Assembly: GCF_900111895.1 (NCBI RefSeq)
Contig: NZ_FOKB01000015.1
Location: 31,545-95,544 of the forward strand
DNA from: Pseudomonas simiae
GTDB taxonomy: Bacteria > Pseudomonadota > Gammaproteobacteria > Pseudomonadales > Pseudomonadaceae
Reading direction: 5' to 3'
DNA length: 64,000 nt
A model generated the notes under the pieces. The model saw nothing but the letters and a program-made list of their open reading frames with translations. It ran no database searches and was not told where the DNA came from. Made by a program: the position numbers and the translations under genes. This document shows, piece after piece, positions 41,939-50,333 of this stretch (its first letter is position 1; every line of letters begins with the position of its first letter).

Positions 41939-43137
41939 GAGTTGGCCTCCGAAGTTTCAGCCTGCAGGGCCGGGATGGACGCTGGCTGTTTTTGAGTCTT
42001 GGCTTCGCGCTTGAGGGCATTGAGGGTGGCCAGGGCGGTGCGCTTGGTCCAGATCAGCAGGCCGCTCAACACCATCATGCTCATGATCAGGCCAAAGAAT
42101 GCCCAGATCAGCTTGATCCAGATCCCACCAAAGTCGCCGGTGTGCAGGGGGCGCATGGATTCGGTGACAAACTCCAGCTTCGAGCGGTCGGACAGCAAGT
42201 GCGCCGCCGCGACTTCGCCGTCATAGGGGTTGATCTGTGCGGTCTGGAACATCAATGGGTACCAGCCGCGCCCGCTGATCTGCAGGTGGCTGTAGGCGTT
42301 GAGCGGCAGGCTGATGAAACTGGCCTCCAGGCCAGGGATGCGCTGGGTGGCGATCTTGAGCGCCTCGTCCACGGGAATCATGGGGGCCGGCACGCCGGGT
42401 GCCGACATCGGCACCTTCTCACGGGCAATCACCGGGATGACCGGTTCGGTGGAAATCGAGATCTGGTTGTCTCCCAGGATCGCCCGGATCAGGAACCAGA
42501 TGCCGGTGACGGAAATCACCGCAATAAACCAGATCGACCAGATCCCGCTCAGACGGTGGAAGTCGCCCCAGAAAATCCGCGCGCCGTGGCGGATACGCAG
42601 GGTCGGGCGCAGGAAACCCTTCCAGAAACGCTTGTACACCACCAGCCCGGTGACCAGCGACGCCAGCAGCGGGATGCCCAGTGCCGACACCAGGTACCAG
42701 CCCCAGCTGTAGCCATTGGTGAATGGCACCAGCCACCAGCCGTGCAGGGCGCGGGTGAACTGCTGGAAGTTGAAGGACGGGCTGATGCCCTGGATCGCAC
42801 CGGTATAGGGGTTGACGTAGACCTCTACCGAACGCCCGTCGGGGTAGCTGAGATTGACGCTGAGGGCGAAATGGGATTCGTCGGGGCGACTGATCGACTG
42901 GACGAACACCTGCGGTTCATCGCGCTTGATCGCGGCGATCACCTGGTCATAGCTCAGCGGTTCGGCATCATCCGTCGGCTTGCTCGCGCGGATATCCGGG
43001 TTGGCCAGCCAGACGATCTCCTGGCTGACCACCGCCAGGGTGCCGGTGACGCAGACGATCAGTACGAAGAACCAGATGGGCAAGGCCAGCCAGCTATGGA
43101 CGAGAAACCAGAGTTTGGAGCGTGACTTCTTCGACAT
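41935..43137 (-). CDS. fpvG: FpvG-like PepSY-TM iron reductase
   Basis: A 400-residue inner membrane protein with four helices and PepSY-type periplasmic domains. Helix 1 is WLALPIWFFVLIVCVTGTLAVV with SWLALP before it; conserved His pairs lie in ALHGWW and FHRLSGIW in the middle and in MRPLHTGDFGGIW near the last helix, consistent with haem or flavin-linked electron transfer. In P. aeruginosa FpvG reduces iron in ferripyoverdine in the periplasm, the step that frees the metal. It is the first gene of the operon, with a Fur-like box 97 bases upstream. Confidence 0.86.
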   Translation of the reverse strand: MSKKSRSKLWFLVHSWLALPIWFFVLIVCVTGTLAVVSQEIVWLANPDIRASKPTDDAEPLSYDQVIAAIKRDEPQVFVQSISRPDESHFALSVNLSYPDGRSVEVYVNPYTGAIQGISPSFNFQQFTRALHGWWLVPFTNGYSWGWYLVSALGIPLLASLVTGLVVYKRFWKGFLRPTLRIRHGARIFWGDFHRLSGIWSIWFIAVISVTGIWFLIRAILGDNQISISTEPVIPVIAREKVPMSAPGVPAPMIPVDEALKIATQRIPGLEASFISLPLNAYSHLQISGRGWYPLMFQTAQINPYDGEVAAAHLLSDRSKLEFVTESMRPLHTGDFGGIWIKLIWAFFGLIMSMMVLSGLLIWTKRTALATLNALKREAKTQKQPASIPALQAETSEANS

Positions 43138-43233
43138 GTGAATGAGGGTCTTGATCGGAGAGGGGCAGTGAAGGCCCGGAAAAGGCCAGTCGTAGCTTTT
43201 GCTGACGCGACAGGCTGTATCTAAGTTAAGACG

Positions 43234-43250
43234 GATGAGAATGAGAAATC
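43234..43250 (-). promoter_or_regulatory. Candidate Fur box of the fpv operon
   Basis: The plus strand reads GATGAGAATGAGAAATC, with a ten-base core ATGAGAATGA common in Pseudomonas Fur boxes (GATAATGAGAATCATTATC type). It lies 97 bases before the fpvG start. The repeated GAGAA hexamer pattern fits, but the right half is weak. The 290 bases between fpvG and leuC contain no gene. Confidence 0.55.
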
Positions 43251-43427
43251 CCTAACCCCGATATGAAAGAAAATGTTTCAGGTTCACATTCAGGGCGTTT
43301 TAACGCCTCGATCGAACACGAAACATGTTCCAAGCCATCACCCTGGCGCCCTTGATGGGGTGGGGCCGCTGCGTAGGATGGGCTTATGCCGTTGAGTGAG
43401 CCCTATCCAAAGCGAGCCCTAAGAAAA

Positions 43428-44846
43428 ATGACTGCCAGAACCCTTTACGACAAACACATCGATTCCCACACGGTGTGCCCCCTGGATGACCAGGGCCATG
43501 TCCTGCTTTATATAGACCGCCAGGTGATCAACGAATACACCAGCCCCCAGGCCTTCAGCGGCCTGCGCGACGCCGGGCGTAACGTATGGCGCCCCGGCAC
43601 GGCGTTGGCCGTGGTCGACCATGTGAACCCCACCACGCCCAAACGCATCGCGGCGATGCCCGATGCCGGCGGGGCGCGGCAAGTGTCCTACCTGGCCGAG
43701 AACTGCCGGGACTTCGGCATCGAACTGCTGGACATCCTCGACAAGCGTCAAGGCATTGAGCACGTGATCGCCCCGGAACAGGGGTTTATCCTGCCGGGCA
43801 TGGTGATTGCCGCCGGTGACAGCCACACCACCACCTACGGGGCCCTGGGTGCCTTCGGTTTTGGCATCGGTACTTCGGAAATCGAACACCTGCTGGCTTC
43901 CCAGACCCTGGTCTACAAGCGCCTGAAAACGATGTGCGTGAGCGTCGACGGCGACCTGGCGCCGGGCCTGACGTCCAAGGACGTGATCATGGCGCTGATC
44001 GGCAAGATCGGCGCCTCGGGTGCCACCGGCTATGCCATTGAATTTCGCGGCTCGACCCTTGATGCGTTGAGCGTCGAGGCGCGCATGACCATCTGCAACA
44101 TGGCAGTGGAAGCCGGTGCGCGGGGCGCGTTCATGGCGCCGGACGAAAAAGTCTTCGCCTACCTCAAGGGCAAGCCGCGTGCGCCGCAAGGCGAGCTGTG
44201 GGACCAGGCGCTGGCGGGCTGGCGCTTGCTGCACTCGGATGTCGGCGCGGTGTTCGACCAAGAGGTGCAACTCGACGCCACCACCCTGGAGCCCATGGTC
44301 ACCTGGGGCACCAGCCCCGACCAGGCCGCGCCCATCGGCGCCCGCGTGCCCGACCCGCAGGACGTCAGCGACCTGATTCTGCGTCAGGACATGCGCCGCG
44401 CCCTCAATTACATGGGCCTGGAAGCCGGCATGCGGCTGAGCGATATCGTCATCAGCCACGCATTCATCGGCTCCTGCACCAATGCGCGCATCGAGGACCT
44501 GCGCGACGCCGCCAGTGTAGTGCGCGGCAAGCACGTGGCCGAGCACGTACGGGCGATGATCGTGCCGGGCTCCACCGAAGTGCGGGACCAGGCTGAAGCC
44601 GAAGGGCTGGCCGCGATTTTTATCGACGCCGGCTTTGAATGGCGTCAGTCCGGTTGCTCGATGTGCCTGGCGATGAATGATGACGTGCTGGCTCCCGGCG
44701 ACCGCTGCGCCTCCAGCACCAACCGCAACTTCGAAGGTCGCCAGGGCGCGGGCGCACGTACCCACTTGATGAGCCCGGCGATGGTCGCCGCCGCCGCCAT
44801 TACTGGCCGCCTCACTGATATCCGCCACGTTGGAGCGCGCCCATGA
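43428..44846 (+). CDS. leuC: LeuC-type dehydratase large subunit (second copy likely)
   Basis: A 472-residue aconitase-superfamily protein. The three cluster cysteines lie in IGSCTNARIEDL (about residue 347), then SGCSMCLAMN (about 407-410). VIAAGDSHTTTYGALGAFGFGIGTSE is the standard LeuC block. Canonical Pseudomonas leuC differs in its N terminus and lies next to leuB, so this is probably a paralogue acting on another 2-substituted malate, maleate or citraconate. Start: ATG 43428 gives the family length; ATG 43386 has a better ribosome-binding site and adds 14 residues. It overlaps leuD by four bases. Confidence 0.85.
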   Translation: MTARTLYDKHIDSHTVCPLDDQGHVLLYIDRQVINEYTSPQAFSGLRDAGRNVWRPGTALAVVDHVNPTTPKRIAAMPDAGGARQVSYLAENCRDFGIELLDILDKRQGIEHVIAPEQGFILPGMVIAAGDSHTTTYGALGAFGFGIGTSEIEHLLASQTLVYKRLKTMCVSVDGDLAPGLTSKDVIMALIGKIGASGATGYAIEFRGSTLDALSVEARMTICNMAVEAGARGAFMAPDEKVFAYLKGKPRAPQGELWDQALAGWRLLHSDVGAVFDQEVQLDATTLEPMVTWGTSPDQAAPIGARVPDPQDVSDLILRQDMRRALNYMGLEAGMRLSDIVISHAFIGSCTNARIEDLRDAASVVRGKHVAEHVRAMIVPGSTEVRDQAEAEGLAAIFIDAGFEWRQSGCSMCLAMNDDVLAPGDRCASSTNRNFEGRQGAGARTHLMSPAMVAAAAITGRLTDIRHVGARP

Positions 44847-45457
44847 GCCTGCAACCGTTCACCCTGGTCACCGGCAAGGCCGCGCCGATGCTGGCGGCCA
44901 ATATCGACACCGATGTAATCATGCCCAAGCAGTTCCTCAAGGGCATCGACCGCAGCGGCCTGGACCGTGGGCTGTTCTTCGACCTGCGCTTCTTGCCCTC
45001 CGGCGAGCCCAACCCTGAGTTTGTGCTGAACCAACCGGCCTGGCAGGGCGCGAGTTTTATGGTGGTAGGGCCGAACTTCGGCTGCGGCTCCAGCCGTGAA
45101 CACGCGGTGTGGGGGCTGAAACAGATGGGCATCCGCGCCTTGATCGGCAGCAGCTTTGCCGGGATTTTCTATGACAACTGCCAGCGTAACGGGGTGTTGT
45201 TGATTACCCTGGACGAGGCGGTGCTGCAGACGTTGGGCAAGACCGTCAGCCAGGCGGACCAGGCCCAGATCAGTGTCGACCTTGAAGCCCAGCAGATTCG
45301 CCTGGCGGACGGCGAGGTGATCGCGTTCCAGATTGATACGTTGCGTAAGACTGCGCTGCTGCTTGGCCTGGACGCCATCGGCAGTACCTTGCAGCGCAGT
45401 GACGAGATCAAGGCCTTTGAACGTCGCCATCTGCAAGCCAACCCCTGGCTCAACTGA
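44843..45457 (+). CDS. leuD: LeuD-type dehydratase small subunit
   Basis: A 204-residue swivel-domain subunit: NIDTDVIMPKQFLKGI at residues 20-35, GPNFGCGSSREHAVWGLKQMG (about 74-94) and SSFAGIFYDNCQRNGVL, all standard LeuD motifs. It pairs with the preceding large subunit. No leuB-type dehydrogenase follows here, which argues against the main leucine pathway and for a catabolic isozyme. Confidence 0.87.
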   Translation: MSLQPFTLVTGKAAPMLAANIDTDVIMPKQFLKGIDRSGLDRGLFFDLRFLPSGEPNPEFVLNQPAWQGASFMVVGPNFGCGSSREHAVWGLKQMGIRALIGSSFAGIFYDNCQRNGVLLITLDEAVLQTLGKTVSQADQAQISVDLEAQQIRLADGEVIAFQIDTLRKTALLLGLDAIGSTLQRSDEIKAFERRHLQANPWLN

Positions 45458-45471
45458 CACACCCAGCTCTA

Positions 45472-45568
45472 AAAGCAGGCGCGGGCTTGCTCGCGAGTGC
45501 AGTGTGTCAGCCAATACATGTCTGACTGACCCACCGCTTTTGCGAGCAAGCCCGCTTTCACTTTTTTG
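45472..45568. repeat. Degenerate REPIN
   Basis: Facing copies of GCGGGCTTGCTCGCGAG and TGCGAGCAAGCCCGC with mismatched outer arms, between convergent leuD and the LysR gene. Confidence 0.75.
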
Positions 45569-45590
45569 ATTGGGTTTGCAACGCTATGGG

Positions 45591-46505
45591 CTAGATCGAG
45601 AGCCCTTTGAAGTGCTCCTGCAAGAACTCTACGCAGGCGCGCAGCTTCCCGGAATACGCCAGCCGTGTCGGGTACACCGCCCACACATTCGCGCTCTGGG
45701 TATATCCGTGCAGTACCTGCACCAGCTTGCCTTGTTCCAGCAGCGGCTTCACATCCCACATCGAGCGCAGCAACACCCCGCGCCCATCCAAGGCCCACTG
45801 CAACACAATCTCGCCATTGTTCGACGACAGCGGCCCACGCACGCGCACGCTTTCCTGGGCGCCGTCGCGTTCCAGGTTCCAGATGCCAAACGCGTTATCG
45901 CGCTCTTTGAGCACCAGGCAATCGTGCTGTTCCAGGTCGCTCAAATGTTGCGGTGTGCCGTGGCGCTGCAGATAAGCCGGGGCGGCGCACAGTACCCGGC
46001 GGTTGCTCACCAGCCGGCGGCCGATGTGTTGACCGGGAATGTCGTCGCCCACGCGGATCTCCAGGTCGAAGCCTTCGCTGACGATGTCCACCACGCGGTC
46101 GAAAAGGTCCAGGCGGATTTCCAGGTCCGGGTATTGTTCTGCCATCTGCGACAGGGCCGGGGCCACATGGTTGCGGCCAAAGCCGAAGCTGCTGCACAAA
46201 TGCAGGCGCCCACGGGGGCTGTCGTGGGCGTCGGAGAGTTCATCGGAGAGTTGCTGGAAGTCCTCCAGGATGCGCACGGCCCAGCGCTGCACCCGCTCGC
46301 CGTCTTCGGTCAGGGCGATGCGCCGGCTGGTGCGGTGCAGCAGGCGGGTGGCCAGGGTGGTTTCGAGGATCTGGATACGCTTGCTGACATACGCGGGCGA
46401 CAGCCCGAGTTCATCGGCTGCCGCTGCGAAGCCGGCCTTGCGGATCACGGTCAGGAACACCCGCAGGTCTTCGGGTAGGGGCACGGTATCTTTCTTGTTA
46501 GTCAT
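45591..46505 (-). CDS. LysR-type regulator (DmlR-like)
   Basis: A 304-residue LysR protein. Winged helix: FLTVIRKAGFAAAADELGLSPAYVSKRIQILETTL (residues 14-48), with LLHRTSRRIALTEDG as linker. The SPAYVSKRI recognition helix and the central RLHLCSSFGFGRNHVAPAL segment are typical of the DmlR subgroup, which regulates D-malate use in E. coli. It lies between leuCD and dctA, convergent with the first and in line with the second. The start is uncertain: MTNKKDT (46505) is preferred. Confidence 0.85.
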   Translation of the reverse strand: MTNKKDTVPLPEDLRVFLTVIRKAGFAAAADELGLSPAYVSKRIQILETTLATRLLHRTSRRIALTEDGERVQRWAVRILEDFQQLSDELSDAHDSPRGRLHLCSSFGFGRNHVAPALSQMAEQYPDLEIRLDLFDRVVDIVSEGFDLEIRVGDDIPGQHIGRRLVSNRRVLCAAPAYLQRHGTPQHLSDLEQHDCLVLKERDNAFGIWNLERDGAQESVRVRGPLSSNNGEIVLQWALDGRGVLLRSMWDVKPLLEQGKLVQVLHGYTQSANVWAVYPTRLAYSGKLRACVEFLQEHFKGLSI

Positions 46506-46583
46506 CAGAAACAGGCGTGGCGGCATGAGCCGCCAGAATAGCACCGCTTGGACGCGCCTTCCGGCACGCCCGGGTGTTGTCGC

Positions 46584-47897
46584 TTACTCGGCGGCCATCT
46601 TGGCCTGGGCCGCAGCCTCGGCAGCCCGAGCATGGCGGCCGCGCTTGAGCGCGATAGGGGCCATTTTTTCGCGGTCCAGCTCACCTTCCCAGGCGGCCAC
46701 TACCAGGGCGGCCACGGCATTGCCGATAATATTGGTCAACGAGCGGCATTCGGCCATGAAGCGATCGACGCCGAGGATCAACACCATCGCCGCCACCGGC
46801 ACCGTCGGCACCACCGCCAGGCTGGCGGCCAGCGCCACGAAGCCCGCACCGACCACCGCACCCGCGCCCTTGGAGGTCAGCATGGCCACCGCCAACAGGG
46901 TCAACTGCTGCTCCAGTGGCAAGTGGATGTTAGTGGCCTGGGCCAGGAACAGCACCGCCAGGGTCATATAGATGTTGGTGCCGTCGAGGTTGAAGGTGTA
47001 ACCGGTCGGCACCACGATGCCCACCACGCCCTTGGAGGCGCCCAGGCTTTCAAGTTTCTGGATCAGTTGAGGCAACGCCGACTCCGACGAGCTGGTACCG
47101 AGCACGATCAACAGCTCTGACTTGATGTAGCCCATCAATTTGAAAATGCTGAACCCGGCGTAGCGGGCGATGCTGCCCAGTACCACGGCAATAAAGAAAA
47201 ACGCCGTGACATAGAAGGTGCCCACCAGTTTCAGCAGGGGCAGCAACGAACCGACACCGTACTTACCGATGGTGAACGCGATCGCACCAAAGGCACCGAT
47301 CGGCGCGACCCGGCTGATGATGCCGACGATGCGGAAGAACACTTCGCTGGCCTGATTGATCACGCCCACCAGCGGCCGGCCCTTTTCACCGACCATTACC
47401 AGGCCCACGCCAAACAGCACGGAGACGAACAGCACCGGCAGGATTTCACCCTTGGAAAACGCATCGAAGAATGTCGCCGGGATCACATGCAACAGGAACC
47501 CGGTGATGCCTTCGCCATGTTCGGCCTGGCCGACAAAACCGGCGATGGCCGAACTGTCGAGGGTCTTCACATCGATATTGAAGCCCACGCCCGGATGCAG
47601 CAGGTGCGCGGCGAGAATGCCGATCAACAGGGCGATGGTCGAGACCACCTCGAAGTACAGCAGCGCCTTGCCACCGACCCGGCCCACCTGTTTTACGTCG
47701 TGCATGCTGGTGATGCCGGAGACCACCGTGCAGAAGATGATCGGGCCGATGATCATCTTGATCAGCTTGATAAAACCATCGCCGAGGGGCTTGAGGTCGA
47801 TGCCGATCTGCGGCCATTGATGGCCGATCAACACGCCCAGCGCGATAGCGATGAGCACCTGGATATACAGGGTTCCCAGCAGTTTTCTGATTGTCAT
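46584..47897 (-). CDS. dctA: C4-dicarboxylate/proton symporter DctA
   Basis: A 437-residue DAACS (glutamate-transporter fold) protein with eight helices and two re-entrant loops. Signatures: TSSSESALPQLIQKLE (about residue 270), VVPTGYTFNLDGTNIYMTLA (about 295-314), and SKGAGAVVGAGFVALAASL. It imports succinate, fumarate and malate. In Pseudomonas dctA is normally controlled by DctBD and sigma-54; I did not find a clean -24/-12 site in the 100 bases upstream. Presence beside leuCD and a DmlR-type regulator hints at a dicarboxylate catabolic module. Confidence 0.93.
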   Translation of the reverse strand: MTIRKLLGTLYIQVLIAIALGVLIGHQWPQIGIDLKPLGDGFIKLIKMIIGPIIFCTVVSGITSMHDVKQVGRVGGKALLYFEVVSTIALLIGILAAHLLHPGVGFNIDVKTLDSSAIAGFVGQAEHGEGITGFLLHVIPATFFDAFSKGEILPVLFVSVLFGVGLVMVGEKGRPLVGVINQASEVFFRIVGIISRVAPIGAFGAIAFTIGKYGVGSLLPLLKLVGTFYVTAFFFIAVVLGSIARYAGFSIFKLMGYIKSELLIVLGTSSSESALPQLIQKLESLGASKGVVGIVVPTGYTFNLDGTNIYMTLAVLFLAQATNIHLPLEQQLTLLAVAMLTSKGAGAVVGAGFVALAASLAVVPTVPVAAMVLILGVDRFMAECRSLTNIIGNAVAALVVAAWEGELDREKMAPIALKRGRHARAAEAAAQAKMAAE

Positions 47898-47997
47898 TGT
47901 TATTATCTCGGTACGTTTCTTGGGGCAAAGCGAACCCGTCGCAGGCCATTGGCAGCCTGCGAGGCGGGTGGGTCAGGTCACGGGTTTACTGAGTGGT

Positions 47998-48873
47998 TCA
48001 GCGAAGGAAGGTCAGGACTTCGCCCAGCAGCAACTCGGGGGCTTCTTCGGCGATGTAATGGCCGGCCGGCAGGGCCTTGCCGCGCACGTCGGTGGCGACT
48101 TTCTGCCATTCCTTGAGCGGCTCGAAACAGCGGCCGACCGTGCCTTCGGCACCCCACATCACCAGCAACGGCAGGTTCAGGTGGTTACTGGCGTCGATGT
48201 CCGCCTGGTCGTGCTCAAGGTCGATACCGGCGGCGGCACGGTAGTCCTCACAGAGGCCAGTGGCGGCCCCCGGCAGTTTCAGGCAGCGCAGGTACTCGGC
48301 GAAGGCTTCATCGGTAAATGGCTTGAGCCCGGCGCTGCGACTGCCCATTACGCTGCGCAGGTACAGCTCTGGGTCGCTTTCGATCAAGGCTTCCGGCAAC
48401 GGCGCCGGGCGGATCAGGAAGAACCAGTGCCAGTAGGCGCGGGCGAAGGCTTCGTCGGTCTGTGCATACATCGACAGGGTAGGGGCGATGTCCAGCAGCA
48501 CCATGCGCTGCACGGCGGCGGGATGGTCCAGGGCCAGGCGATGGGCAACGCGGGCGCCACGGTCGTGGGCCAGCACCGAAAACTGCGCGAAGCCCAAGGC
48601 CTTCATCAGCTCGGCGCTGTCCCGGGCCATTTCGCGTTTCGAATAGTTGGAGTGGTCGTCATTGGCTGGCGGCTTGCTGCTGTCGCCATAGCCGCGCAGG
48701 TCGGCGGCCACCACGGTGAAGTGTTCAGCCAGCTGTTCGGCGACTTTATGCCAGATGACGTGGGTTTGCGGGTGCCCGTGCAACAGGAGCAGACCGGGAC
48801 CTGTACCGCCTTGGCGGTAACTGATGTCCACGCCGTTGACGTGGCACTGGTCTTTTTGGAATCCGGCGAACAT
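47998..48873 (-). CDS. Alpha/beta hydrolase, haloacetate-dehalogenase-like
   Basis: A 291-residue alpha/beta hydrolase. HGHPQTHVIWHKVA, DLRGYGDSSKP and the nucleophile elbow AHDRGARVAHRLALDHP (Asp nucleophile, about residue 105) are typical of fluoroacetate dehalogenases (DehH1/FAc-DEX). A downstream Asp/His pair appears in AGHYIAEEAPE. The Asp nucleophile indicates a halidohydrolase or epoxide hydrolase rather than an esterase. GAGGAG is seven bases before ATG 48873. The upstream gap (48874-49074) holds a REPIN. Confidence 0.82.
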   Translation of the reverse strand: MFAGFQKDQCHVNGVDISYRQGGTGPGLLLLHGHPQTHVIWHKVAEQLAEHFTVVAADLRGYGDSSKPPANDDHSNYSKREMARDSAELMKALGFAQFSVLAHDRGARVAHRLALDHPAAVQRMVLLDIAPTLSMYAQTDEAFARAYWHWFFLIRPAPLPEALIESDPELYLRSVMGSRSAGLKPFTDEAFAEYLRCLKLPGAATGLCEDYRAAAGIDLEHDQADIDASNHLNLPLLVMWGAEGTVGRCFEPLKEWQKVATDVRGKALPAGHYIAEEAPELLLGEVLTFLR

Positions 48874-48963
48874 GGAATGACTCCTCTTTGTAATTGCTTG
48901 CATCCTGGAATCACACAGCGTTCGGGGCAAGGGCGAAAACGTGGAGGGGTTGTTCATGAAGTG

Positions 48964-49049
48964 TGTAGGAGCTGGCTTGCCGGCGATGAAATCGACGCGG
49001 TGCGCTGGTAGAACGAGTTGTGTGCATCGCCGGCAAGCCAGCACCTACA
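48964..49049. repeat. REPIN of a third REP subfamily
   Basis: Facing copies of TGTAGGAGCTGGCTTGCCGG and its complement about 35 bases apart, between the hydrolase and the VOC gene. Sequence differs from the GTGGGAGCGGGC family. Confidence 0.88.
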
Positions 49050-49074
49050 TTTGATAGATGTTGCCTCAGCTATT

Positions 49075-49533
49075 TCAGGCTTGCTTGAACATCTCCATGG
49101 CACGCTGGCGGATCTGTGCTTCGGTCAAATCTTCCTTATGCGTGGCCAGGAACCACAGATGCCCGAACGGATCCTTCACGCTAGCGGAGCGGTCGCCGTA
49201 GAACTGGTCTTTCGGCTCGGACACGACCACAGCGCCCGCAGCCACCGCTTGCCTGAACTGCGCGTCGACATCCTTCACATACAGATGCAAACCGACACTG
49301 GTGTGTTCATCCGGATTGCGCAGCGCCATTTCATCGCAGGGCGTGCCCAGCATGATTGCCGAGTCACCAATGCGCAGCTCGGCATGGCCAACTTTGCCAT
49401 CGGGCATGTCCAGGCGCATGACCTGGGTGGCGCCGAAGGCTTTCTTGTAGAACTCGATGGCTTCAGCGGCATTGTTGATGCCCATATACGGCGTGACGCT
49501 GTGATAACCCTCGGGAATCGGTTTAACGCTCAT
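49075..49533 (-). CDS. VOC (glyoxalase-fold) family protein, PhnB-like
   Basis: A 152-residue vicinal-oxygen-chelate protein: YMGINNAAEAIEFYKKAFGA at the start, HAELRIGDSAIMLG in the middle and DRSASVKDPFGHLWFLATHKEDL at the end, the pattern of PhnB/YdhR-type VOC proteins. Metal ligands may be H and E in these strands, but function is generally unknown. It is monocistronic. Confidence 0.85.
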   Translation of the reverse strand: MSVKPIPEGYHSVTPYMGINNAAEAIEFYKKAFGATQVMRLDMPDGKVGHAELRIGDSAIMLGTPCDEMALRNPDEHTSVGLHLYVKDVDAQFRQAVAAGAVVVSEPKDQFYGDRSASVKDPFGHLWFLATHKEDLTEAQIRQRAMEMFKQA

Positions 49534-49657
49534 ATCGTTCTCCTTGATGGTGGTGGAGGGACGGCCTTTTAACTATAGGCCACGGATTGCGTGGCCTGCG
49601 GACAGCCGACGAGGTGTCCGCCAGGCAACAGTGAGCGGGCAGATTGCTGCGCCATAA

Positions 49658-49765
49658 GCGCGCCAGGTCAGCGTTCTTACCGCCAAACCGCCTGCTTCGA
49701 ATGCCGATGAGGTGCGCCAGTTCATCCTGACCCGTTACAAAGGCCAGATCGCCGCTGGTTTCTGA
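49658..49765 (+). pseudogene. Possible gene remnant (3' fragment)
   Basis: A 35-codon open stretch without a start, ending in a stop (tail reads VRQFILTRYKGQIAAGF). It looks like the C terminus of a lost protein rather than random codons, but there is no homologue I can name. The rest of 49534-49776 is empty. Confidence 0.25.
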
Positions 49766-49776
49766 TTATGAGGGTG

Positions 49777-50232
49777 TCACTTCAGTGATTGGGAGGTGGG
49801 CTCCAACAGCTGTGCCCCTGGCCCGCACTCGCCGAGTTTGTCATCCTGATTACGCAACGGACATGCCTCCAGCGACAGACACCCGCAGCCAATACAGCCA
49901 CTGAGCTTGTCGCGCAGCAGCATCAGCTTGTTGATGCGTTCATCCAGGTCTTCGCGCCACAGCGCCGATAAACGCTCCCAATCCTGGGCATTGGGCGTGC
50001 GCCCGTCCGGGAGCGTCTGCAACGTCTCGCCGATCGTCGCCAGCGGAATGCCCAAACGCTGGGCGATCTTGATCACCACCACACGCCGCAGCACATCCCG
50101 TGGATAGCGGCGCTGGTTGCCGGCATTGCGGTTGCTCTTGATCAGCCCCTTGGCTTCATAGAAATGCAGGGCCGTGACCGCGACGCCACTGCGGGCGGCG
50201 AGTTGGCCGACGGTGAGTTCCTTGTTGAGCAT
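49777..50232 (-). CDS. soxR: Redox-sensing regulator SoxR
   Basis: A 151-residue MerR-family protein. The winged helix is LTVGQLAARSGVAVTALHFYEAKGLI (residues 6-31), followed by QRRYPRDVLRRVVVIKIAQRLGIPLATI. The [2Fe-2S] cluster motif CIGCGCLSLEAC (C-x2-C-x-C-x5-C, about residue 113-124) is complete. Oxidation by redox-cycling compounds such as phenazines activates it. In Pseudomonas SoxR controls exporters and a monooxygenase rather than soxS. Divergent from the monooxygenase gene, with a SoxR box between. Confidence 0.95.
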   Translation of the reverse strand: MLNKELTVGQLAARSGVAVTALHFYEAKGLIKSNRNAGNQRRYPRDVLRRVVVIKIAQRLGIPLATIGETLQTLPDGRTPNAQDWERLSALWREDLDERINKLMLLRDKLSGCIGCGCLSLEACPLRNQDDKLGECGPGAQLLEPTSQSLK

Positions 50233-50257
50233 GAAAAAACTCCCAAACAGCGCTTGA

Positions 50258-50275
50258 CCTTGACTTAACTAGAGG
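50258..50275 (+). promoter_or_regulatory. SoxR box and MerR-type promoter of the monooxygenase gene
   Basis: CCTTGACTTAACTAGAGG matches 14 of 18 positions of the SoxR consensus CCTCAAGTTNACTTGAGG. It lies within a promoter with TTGACC at 50254 and TACCCT at 50279, 19 bases apart, the lengthened spacer typical of MerR-family activation. Confidence 0.8.
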
Positions 50276-50333
50276 TTTTACCCTGCGTGGCATCGAATCG
50301 CAAGATTCTGCCTACAGAGAAAGGGGAGTGTTC

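Noticed and set aside
41992..43125. A long plus-strand frame opposite fpvG
   Set aside because: Shadow of the PepSY reductase; no start signal and biased composition.
43419..44828. A 469-codon minus-strand frame opposite leuC
   Set aside because: The plus strand carries all aconitase-family motifs; the antisense frame has none.
47898..47997. Search for a sigma-54 promoter before dctA
   Set aside because: No GG-N10-GC element with flanking consensus was found; only a CGCAGGC hairpin without a T-run (47940-47961).
5622..49049. Repeated GTGGGAGC palindromes considered as a CRISPR array
   Set aside because: The units are scattered singly as inverted pairs with no regular spacers and no cas genes; they are REPINs.
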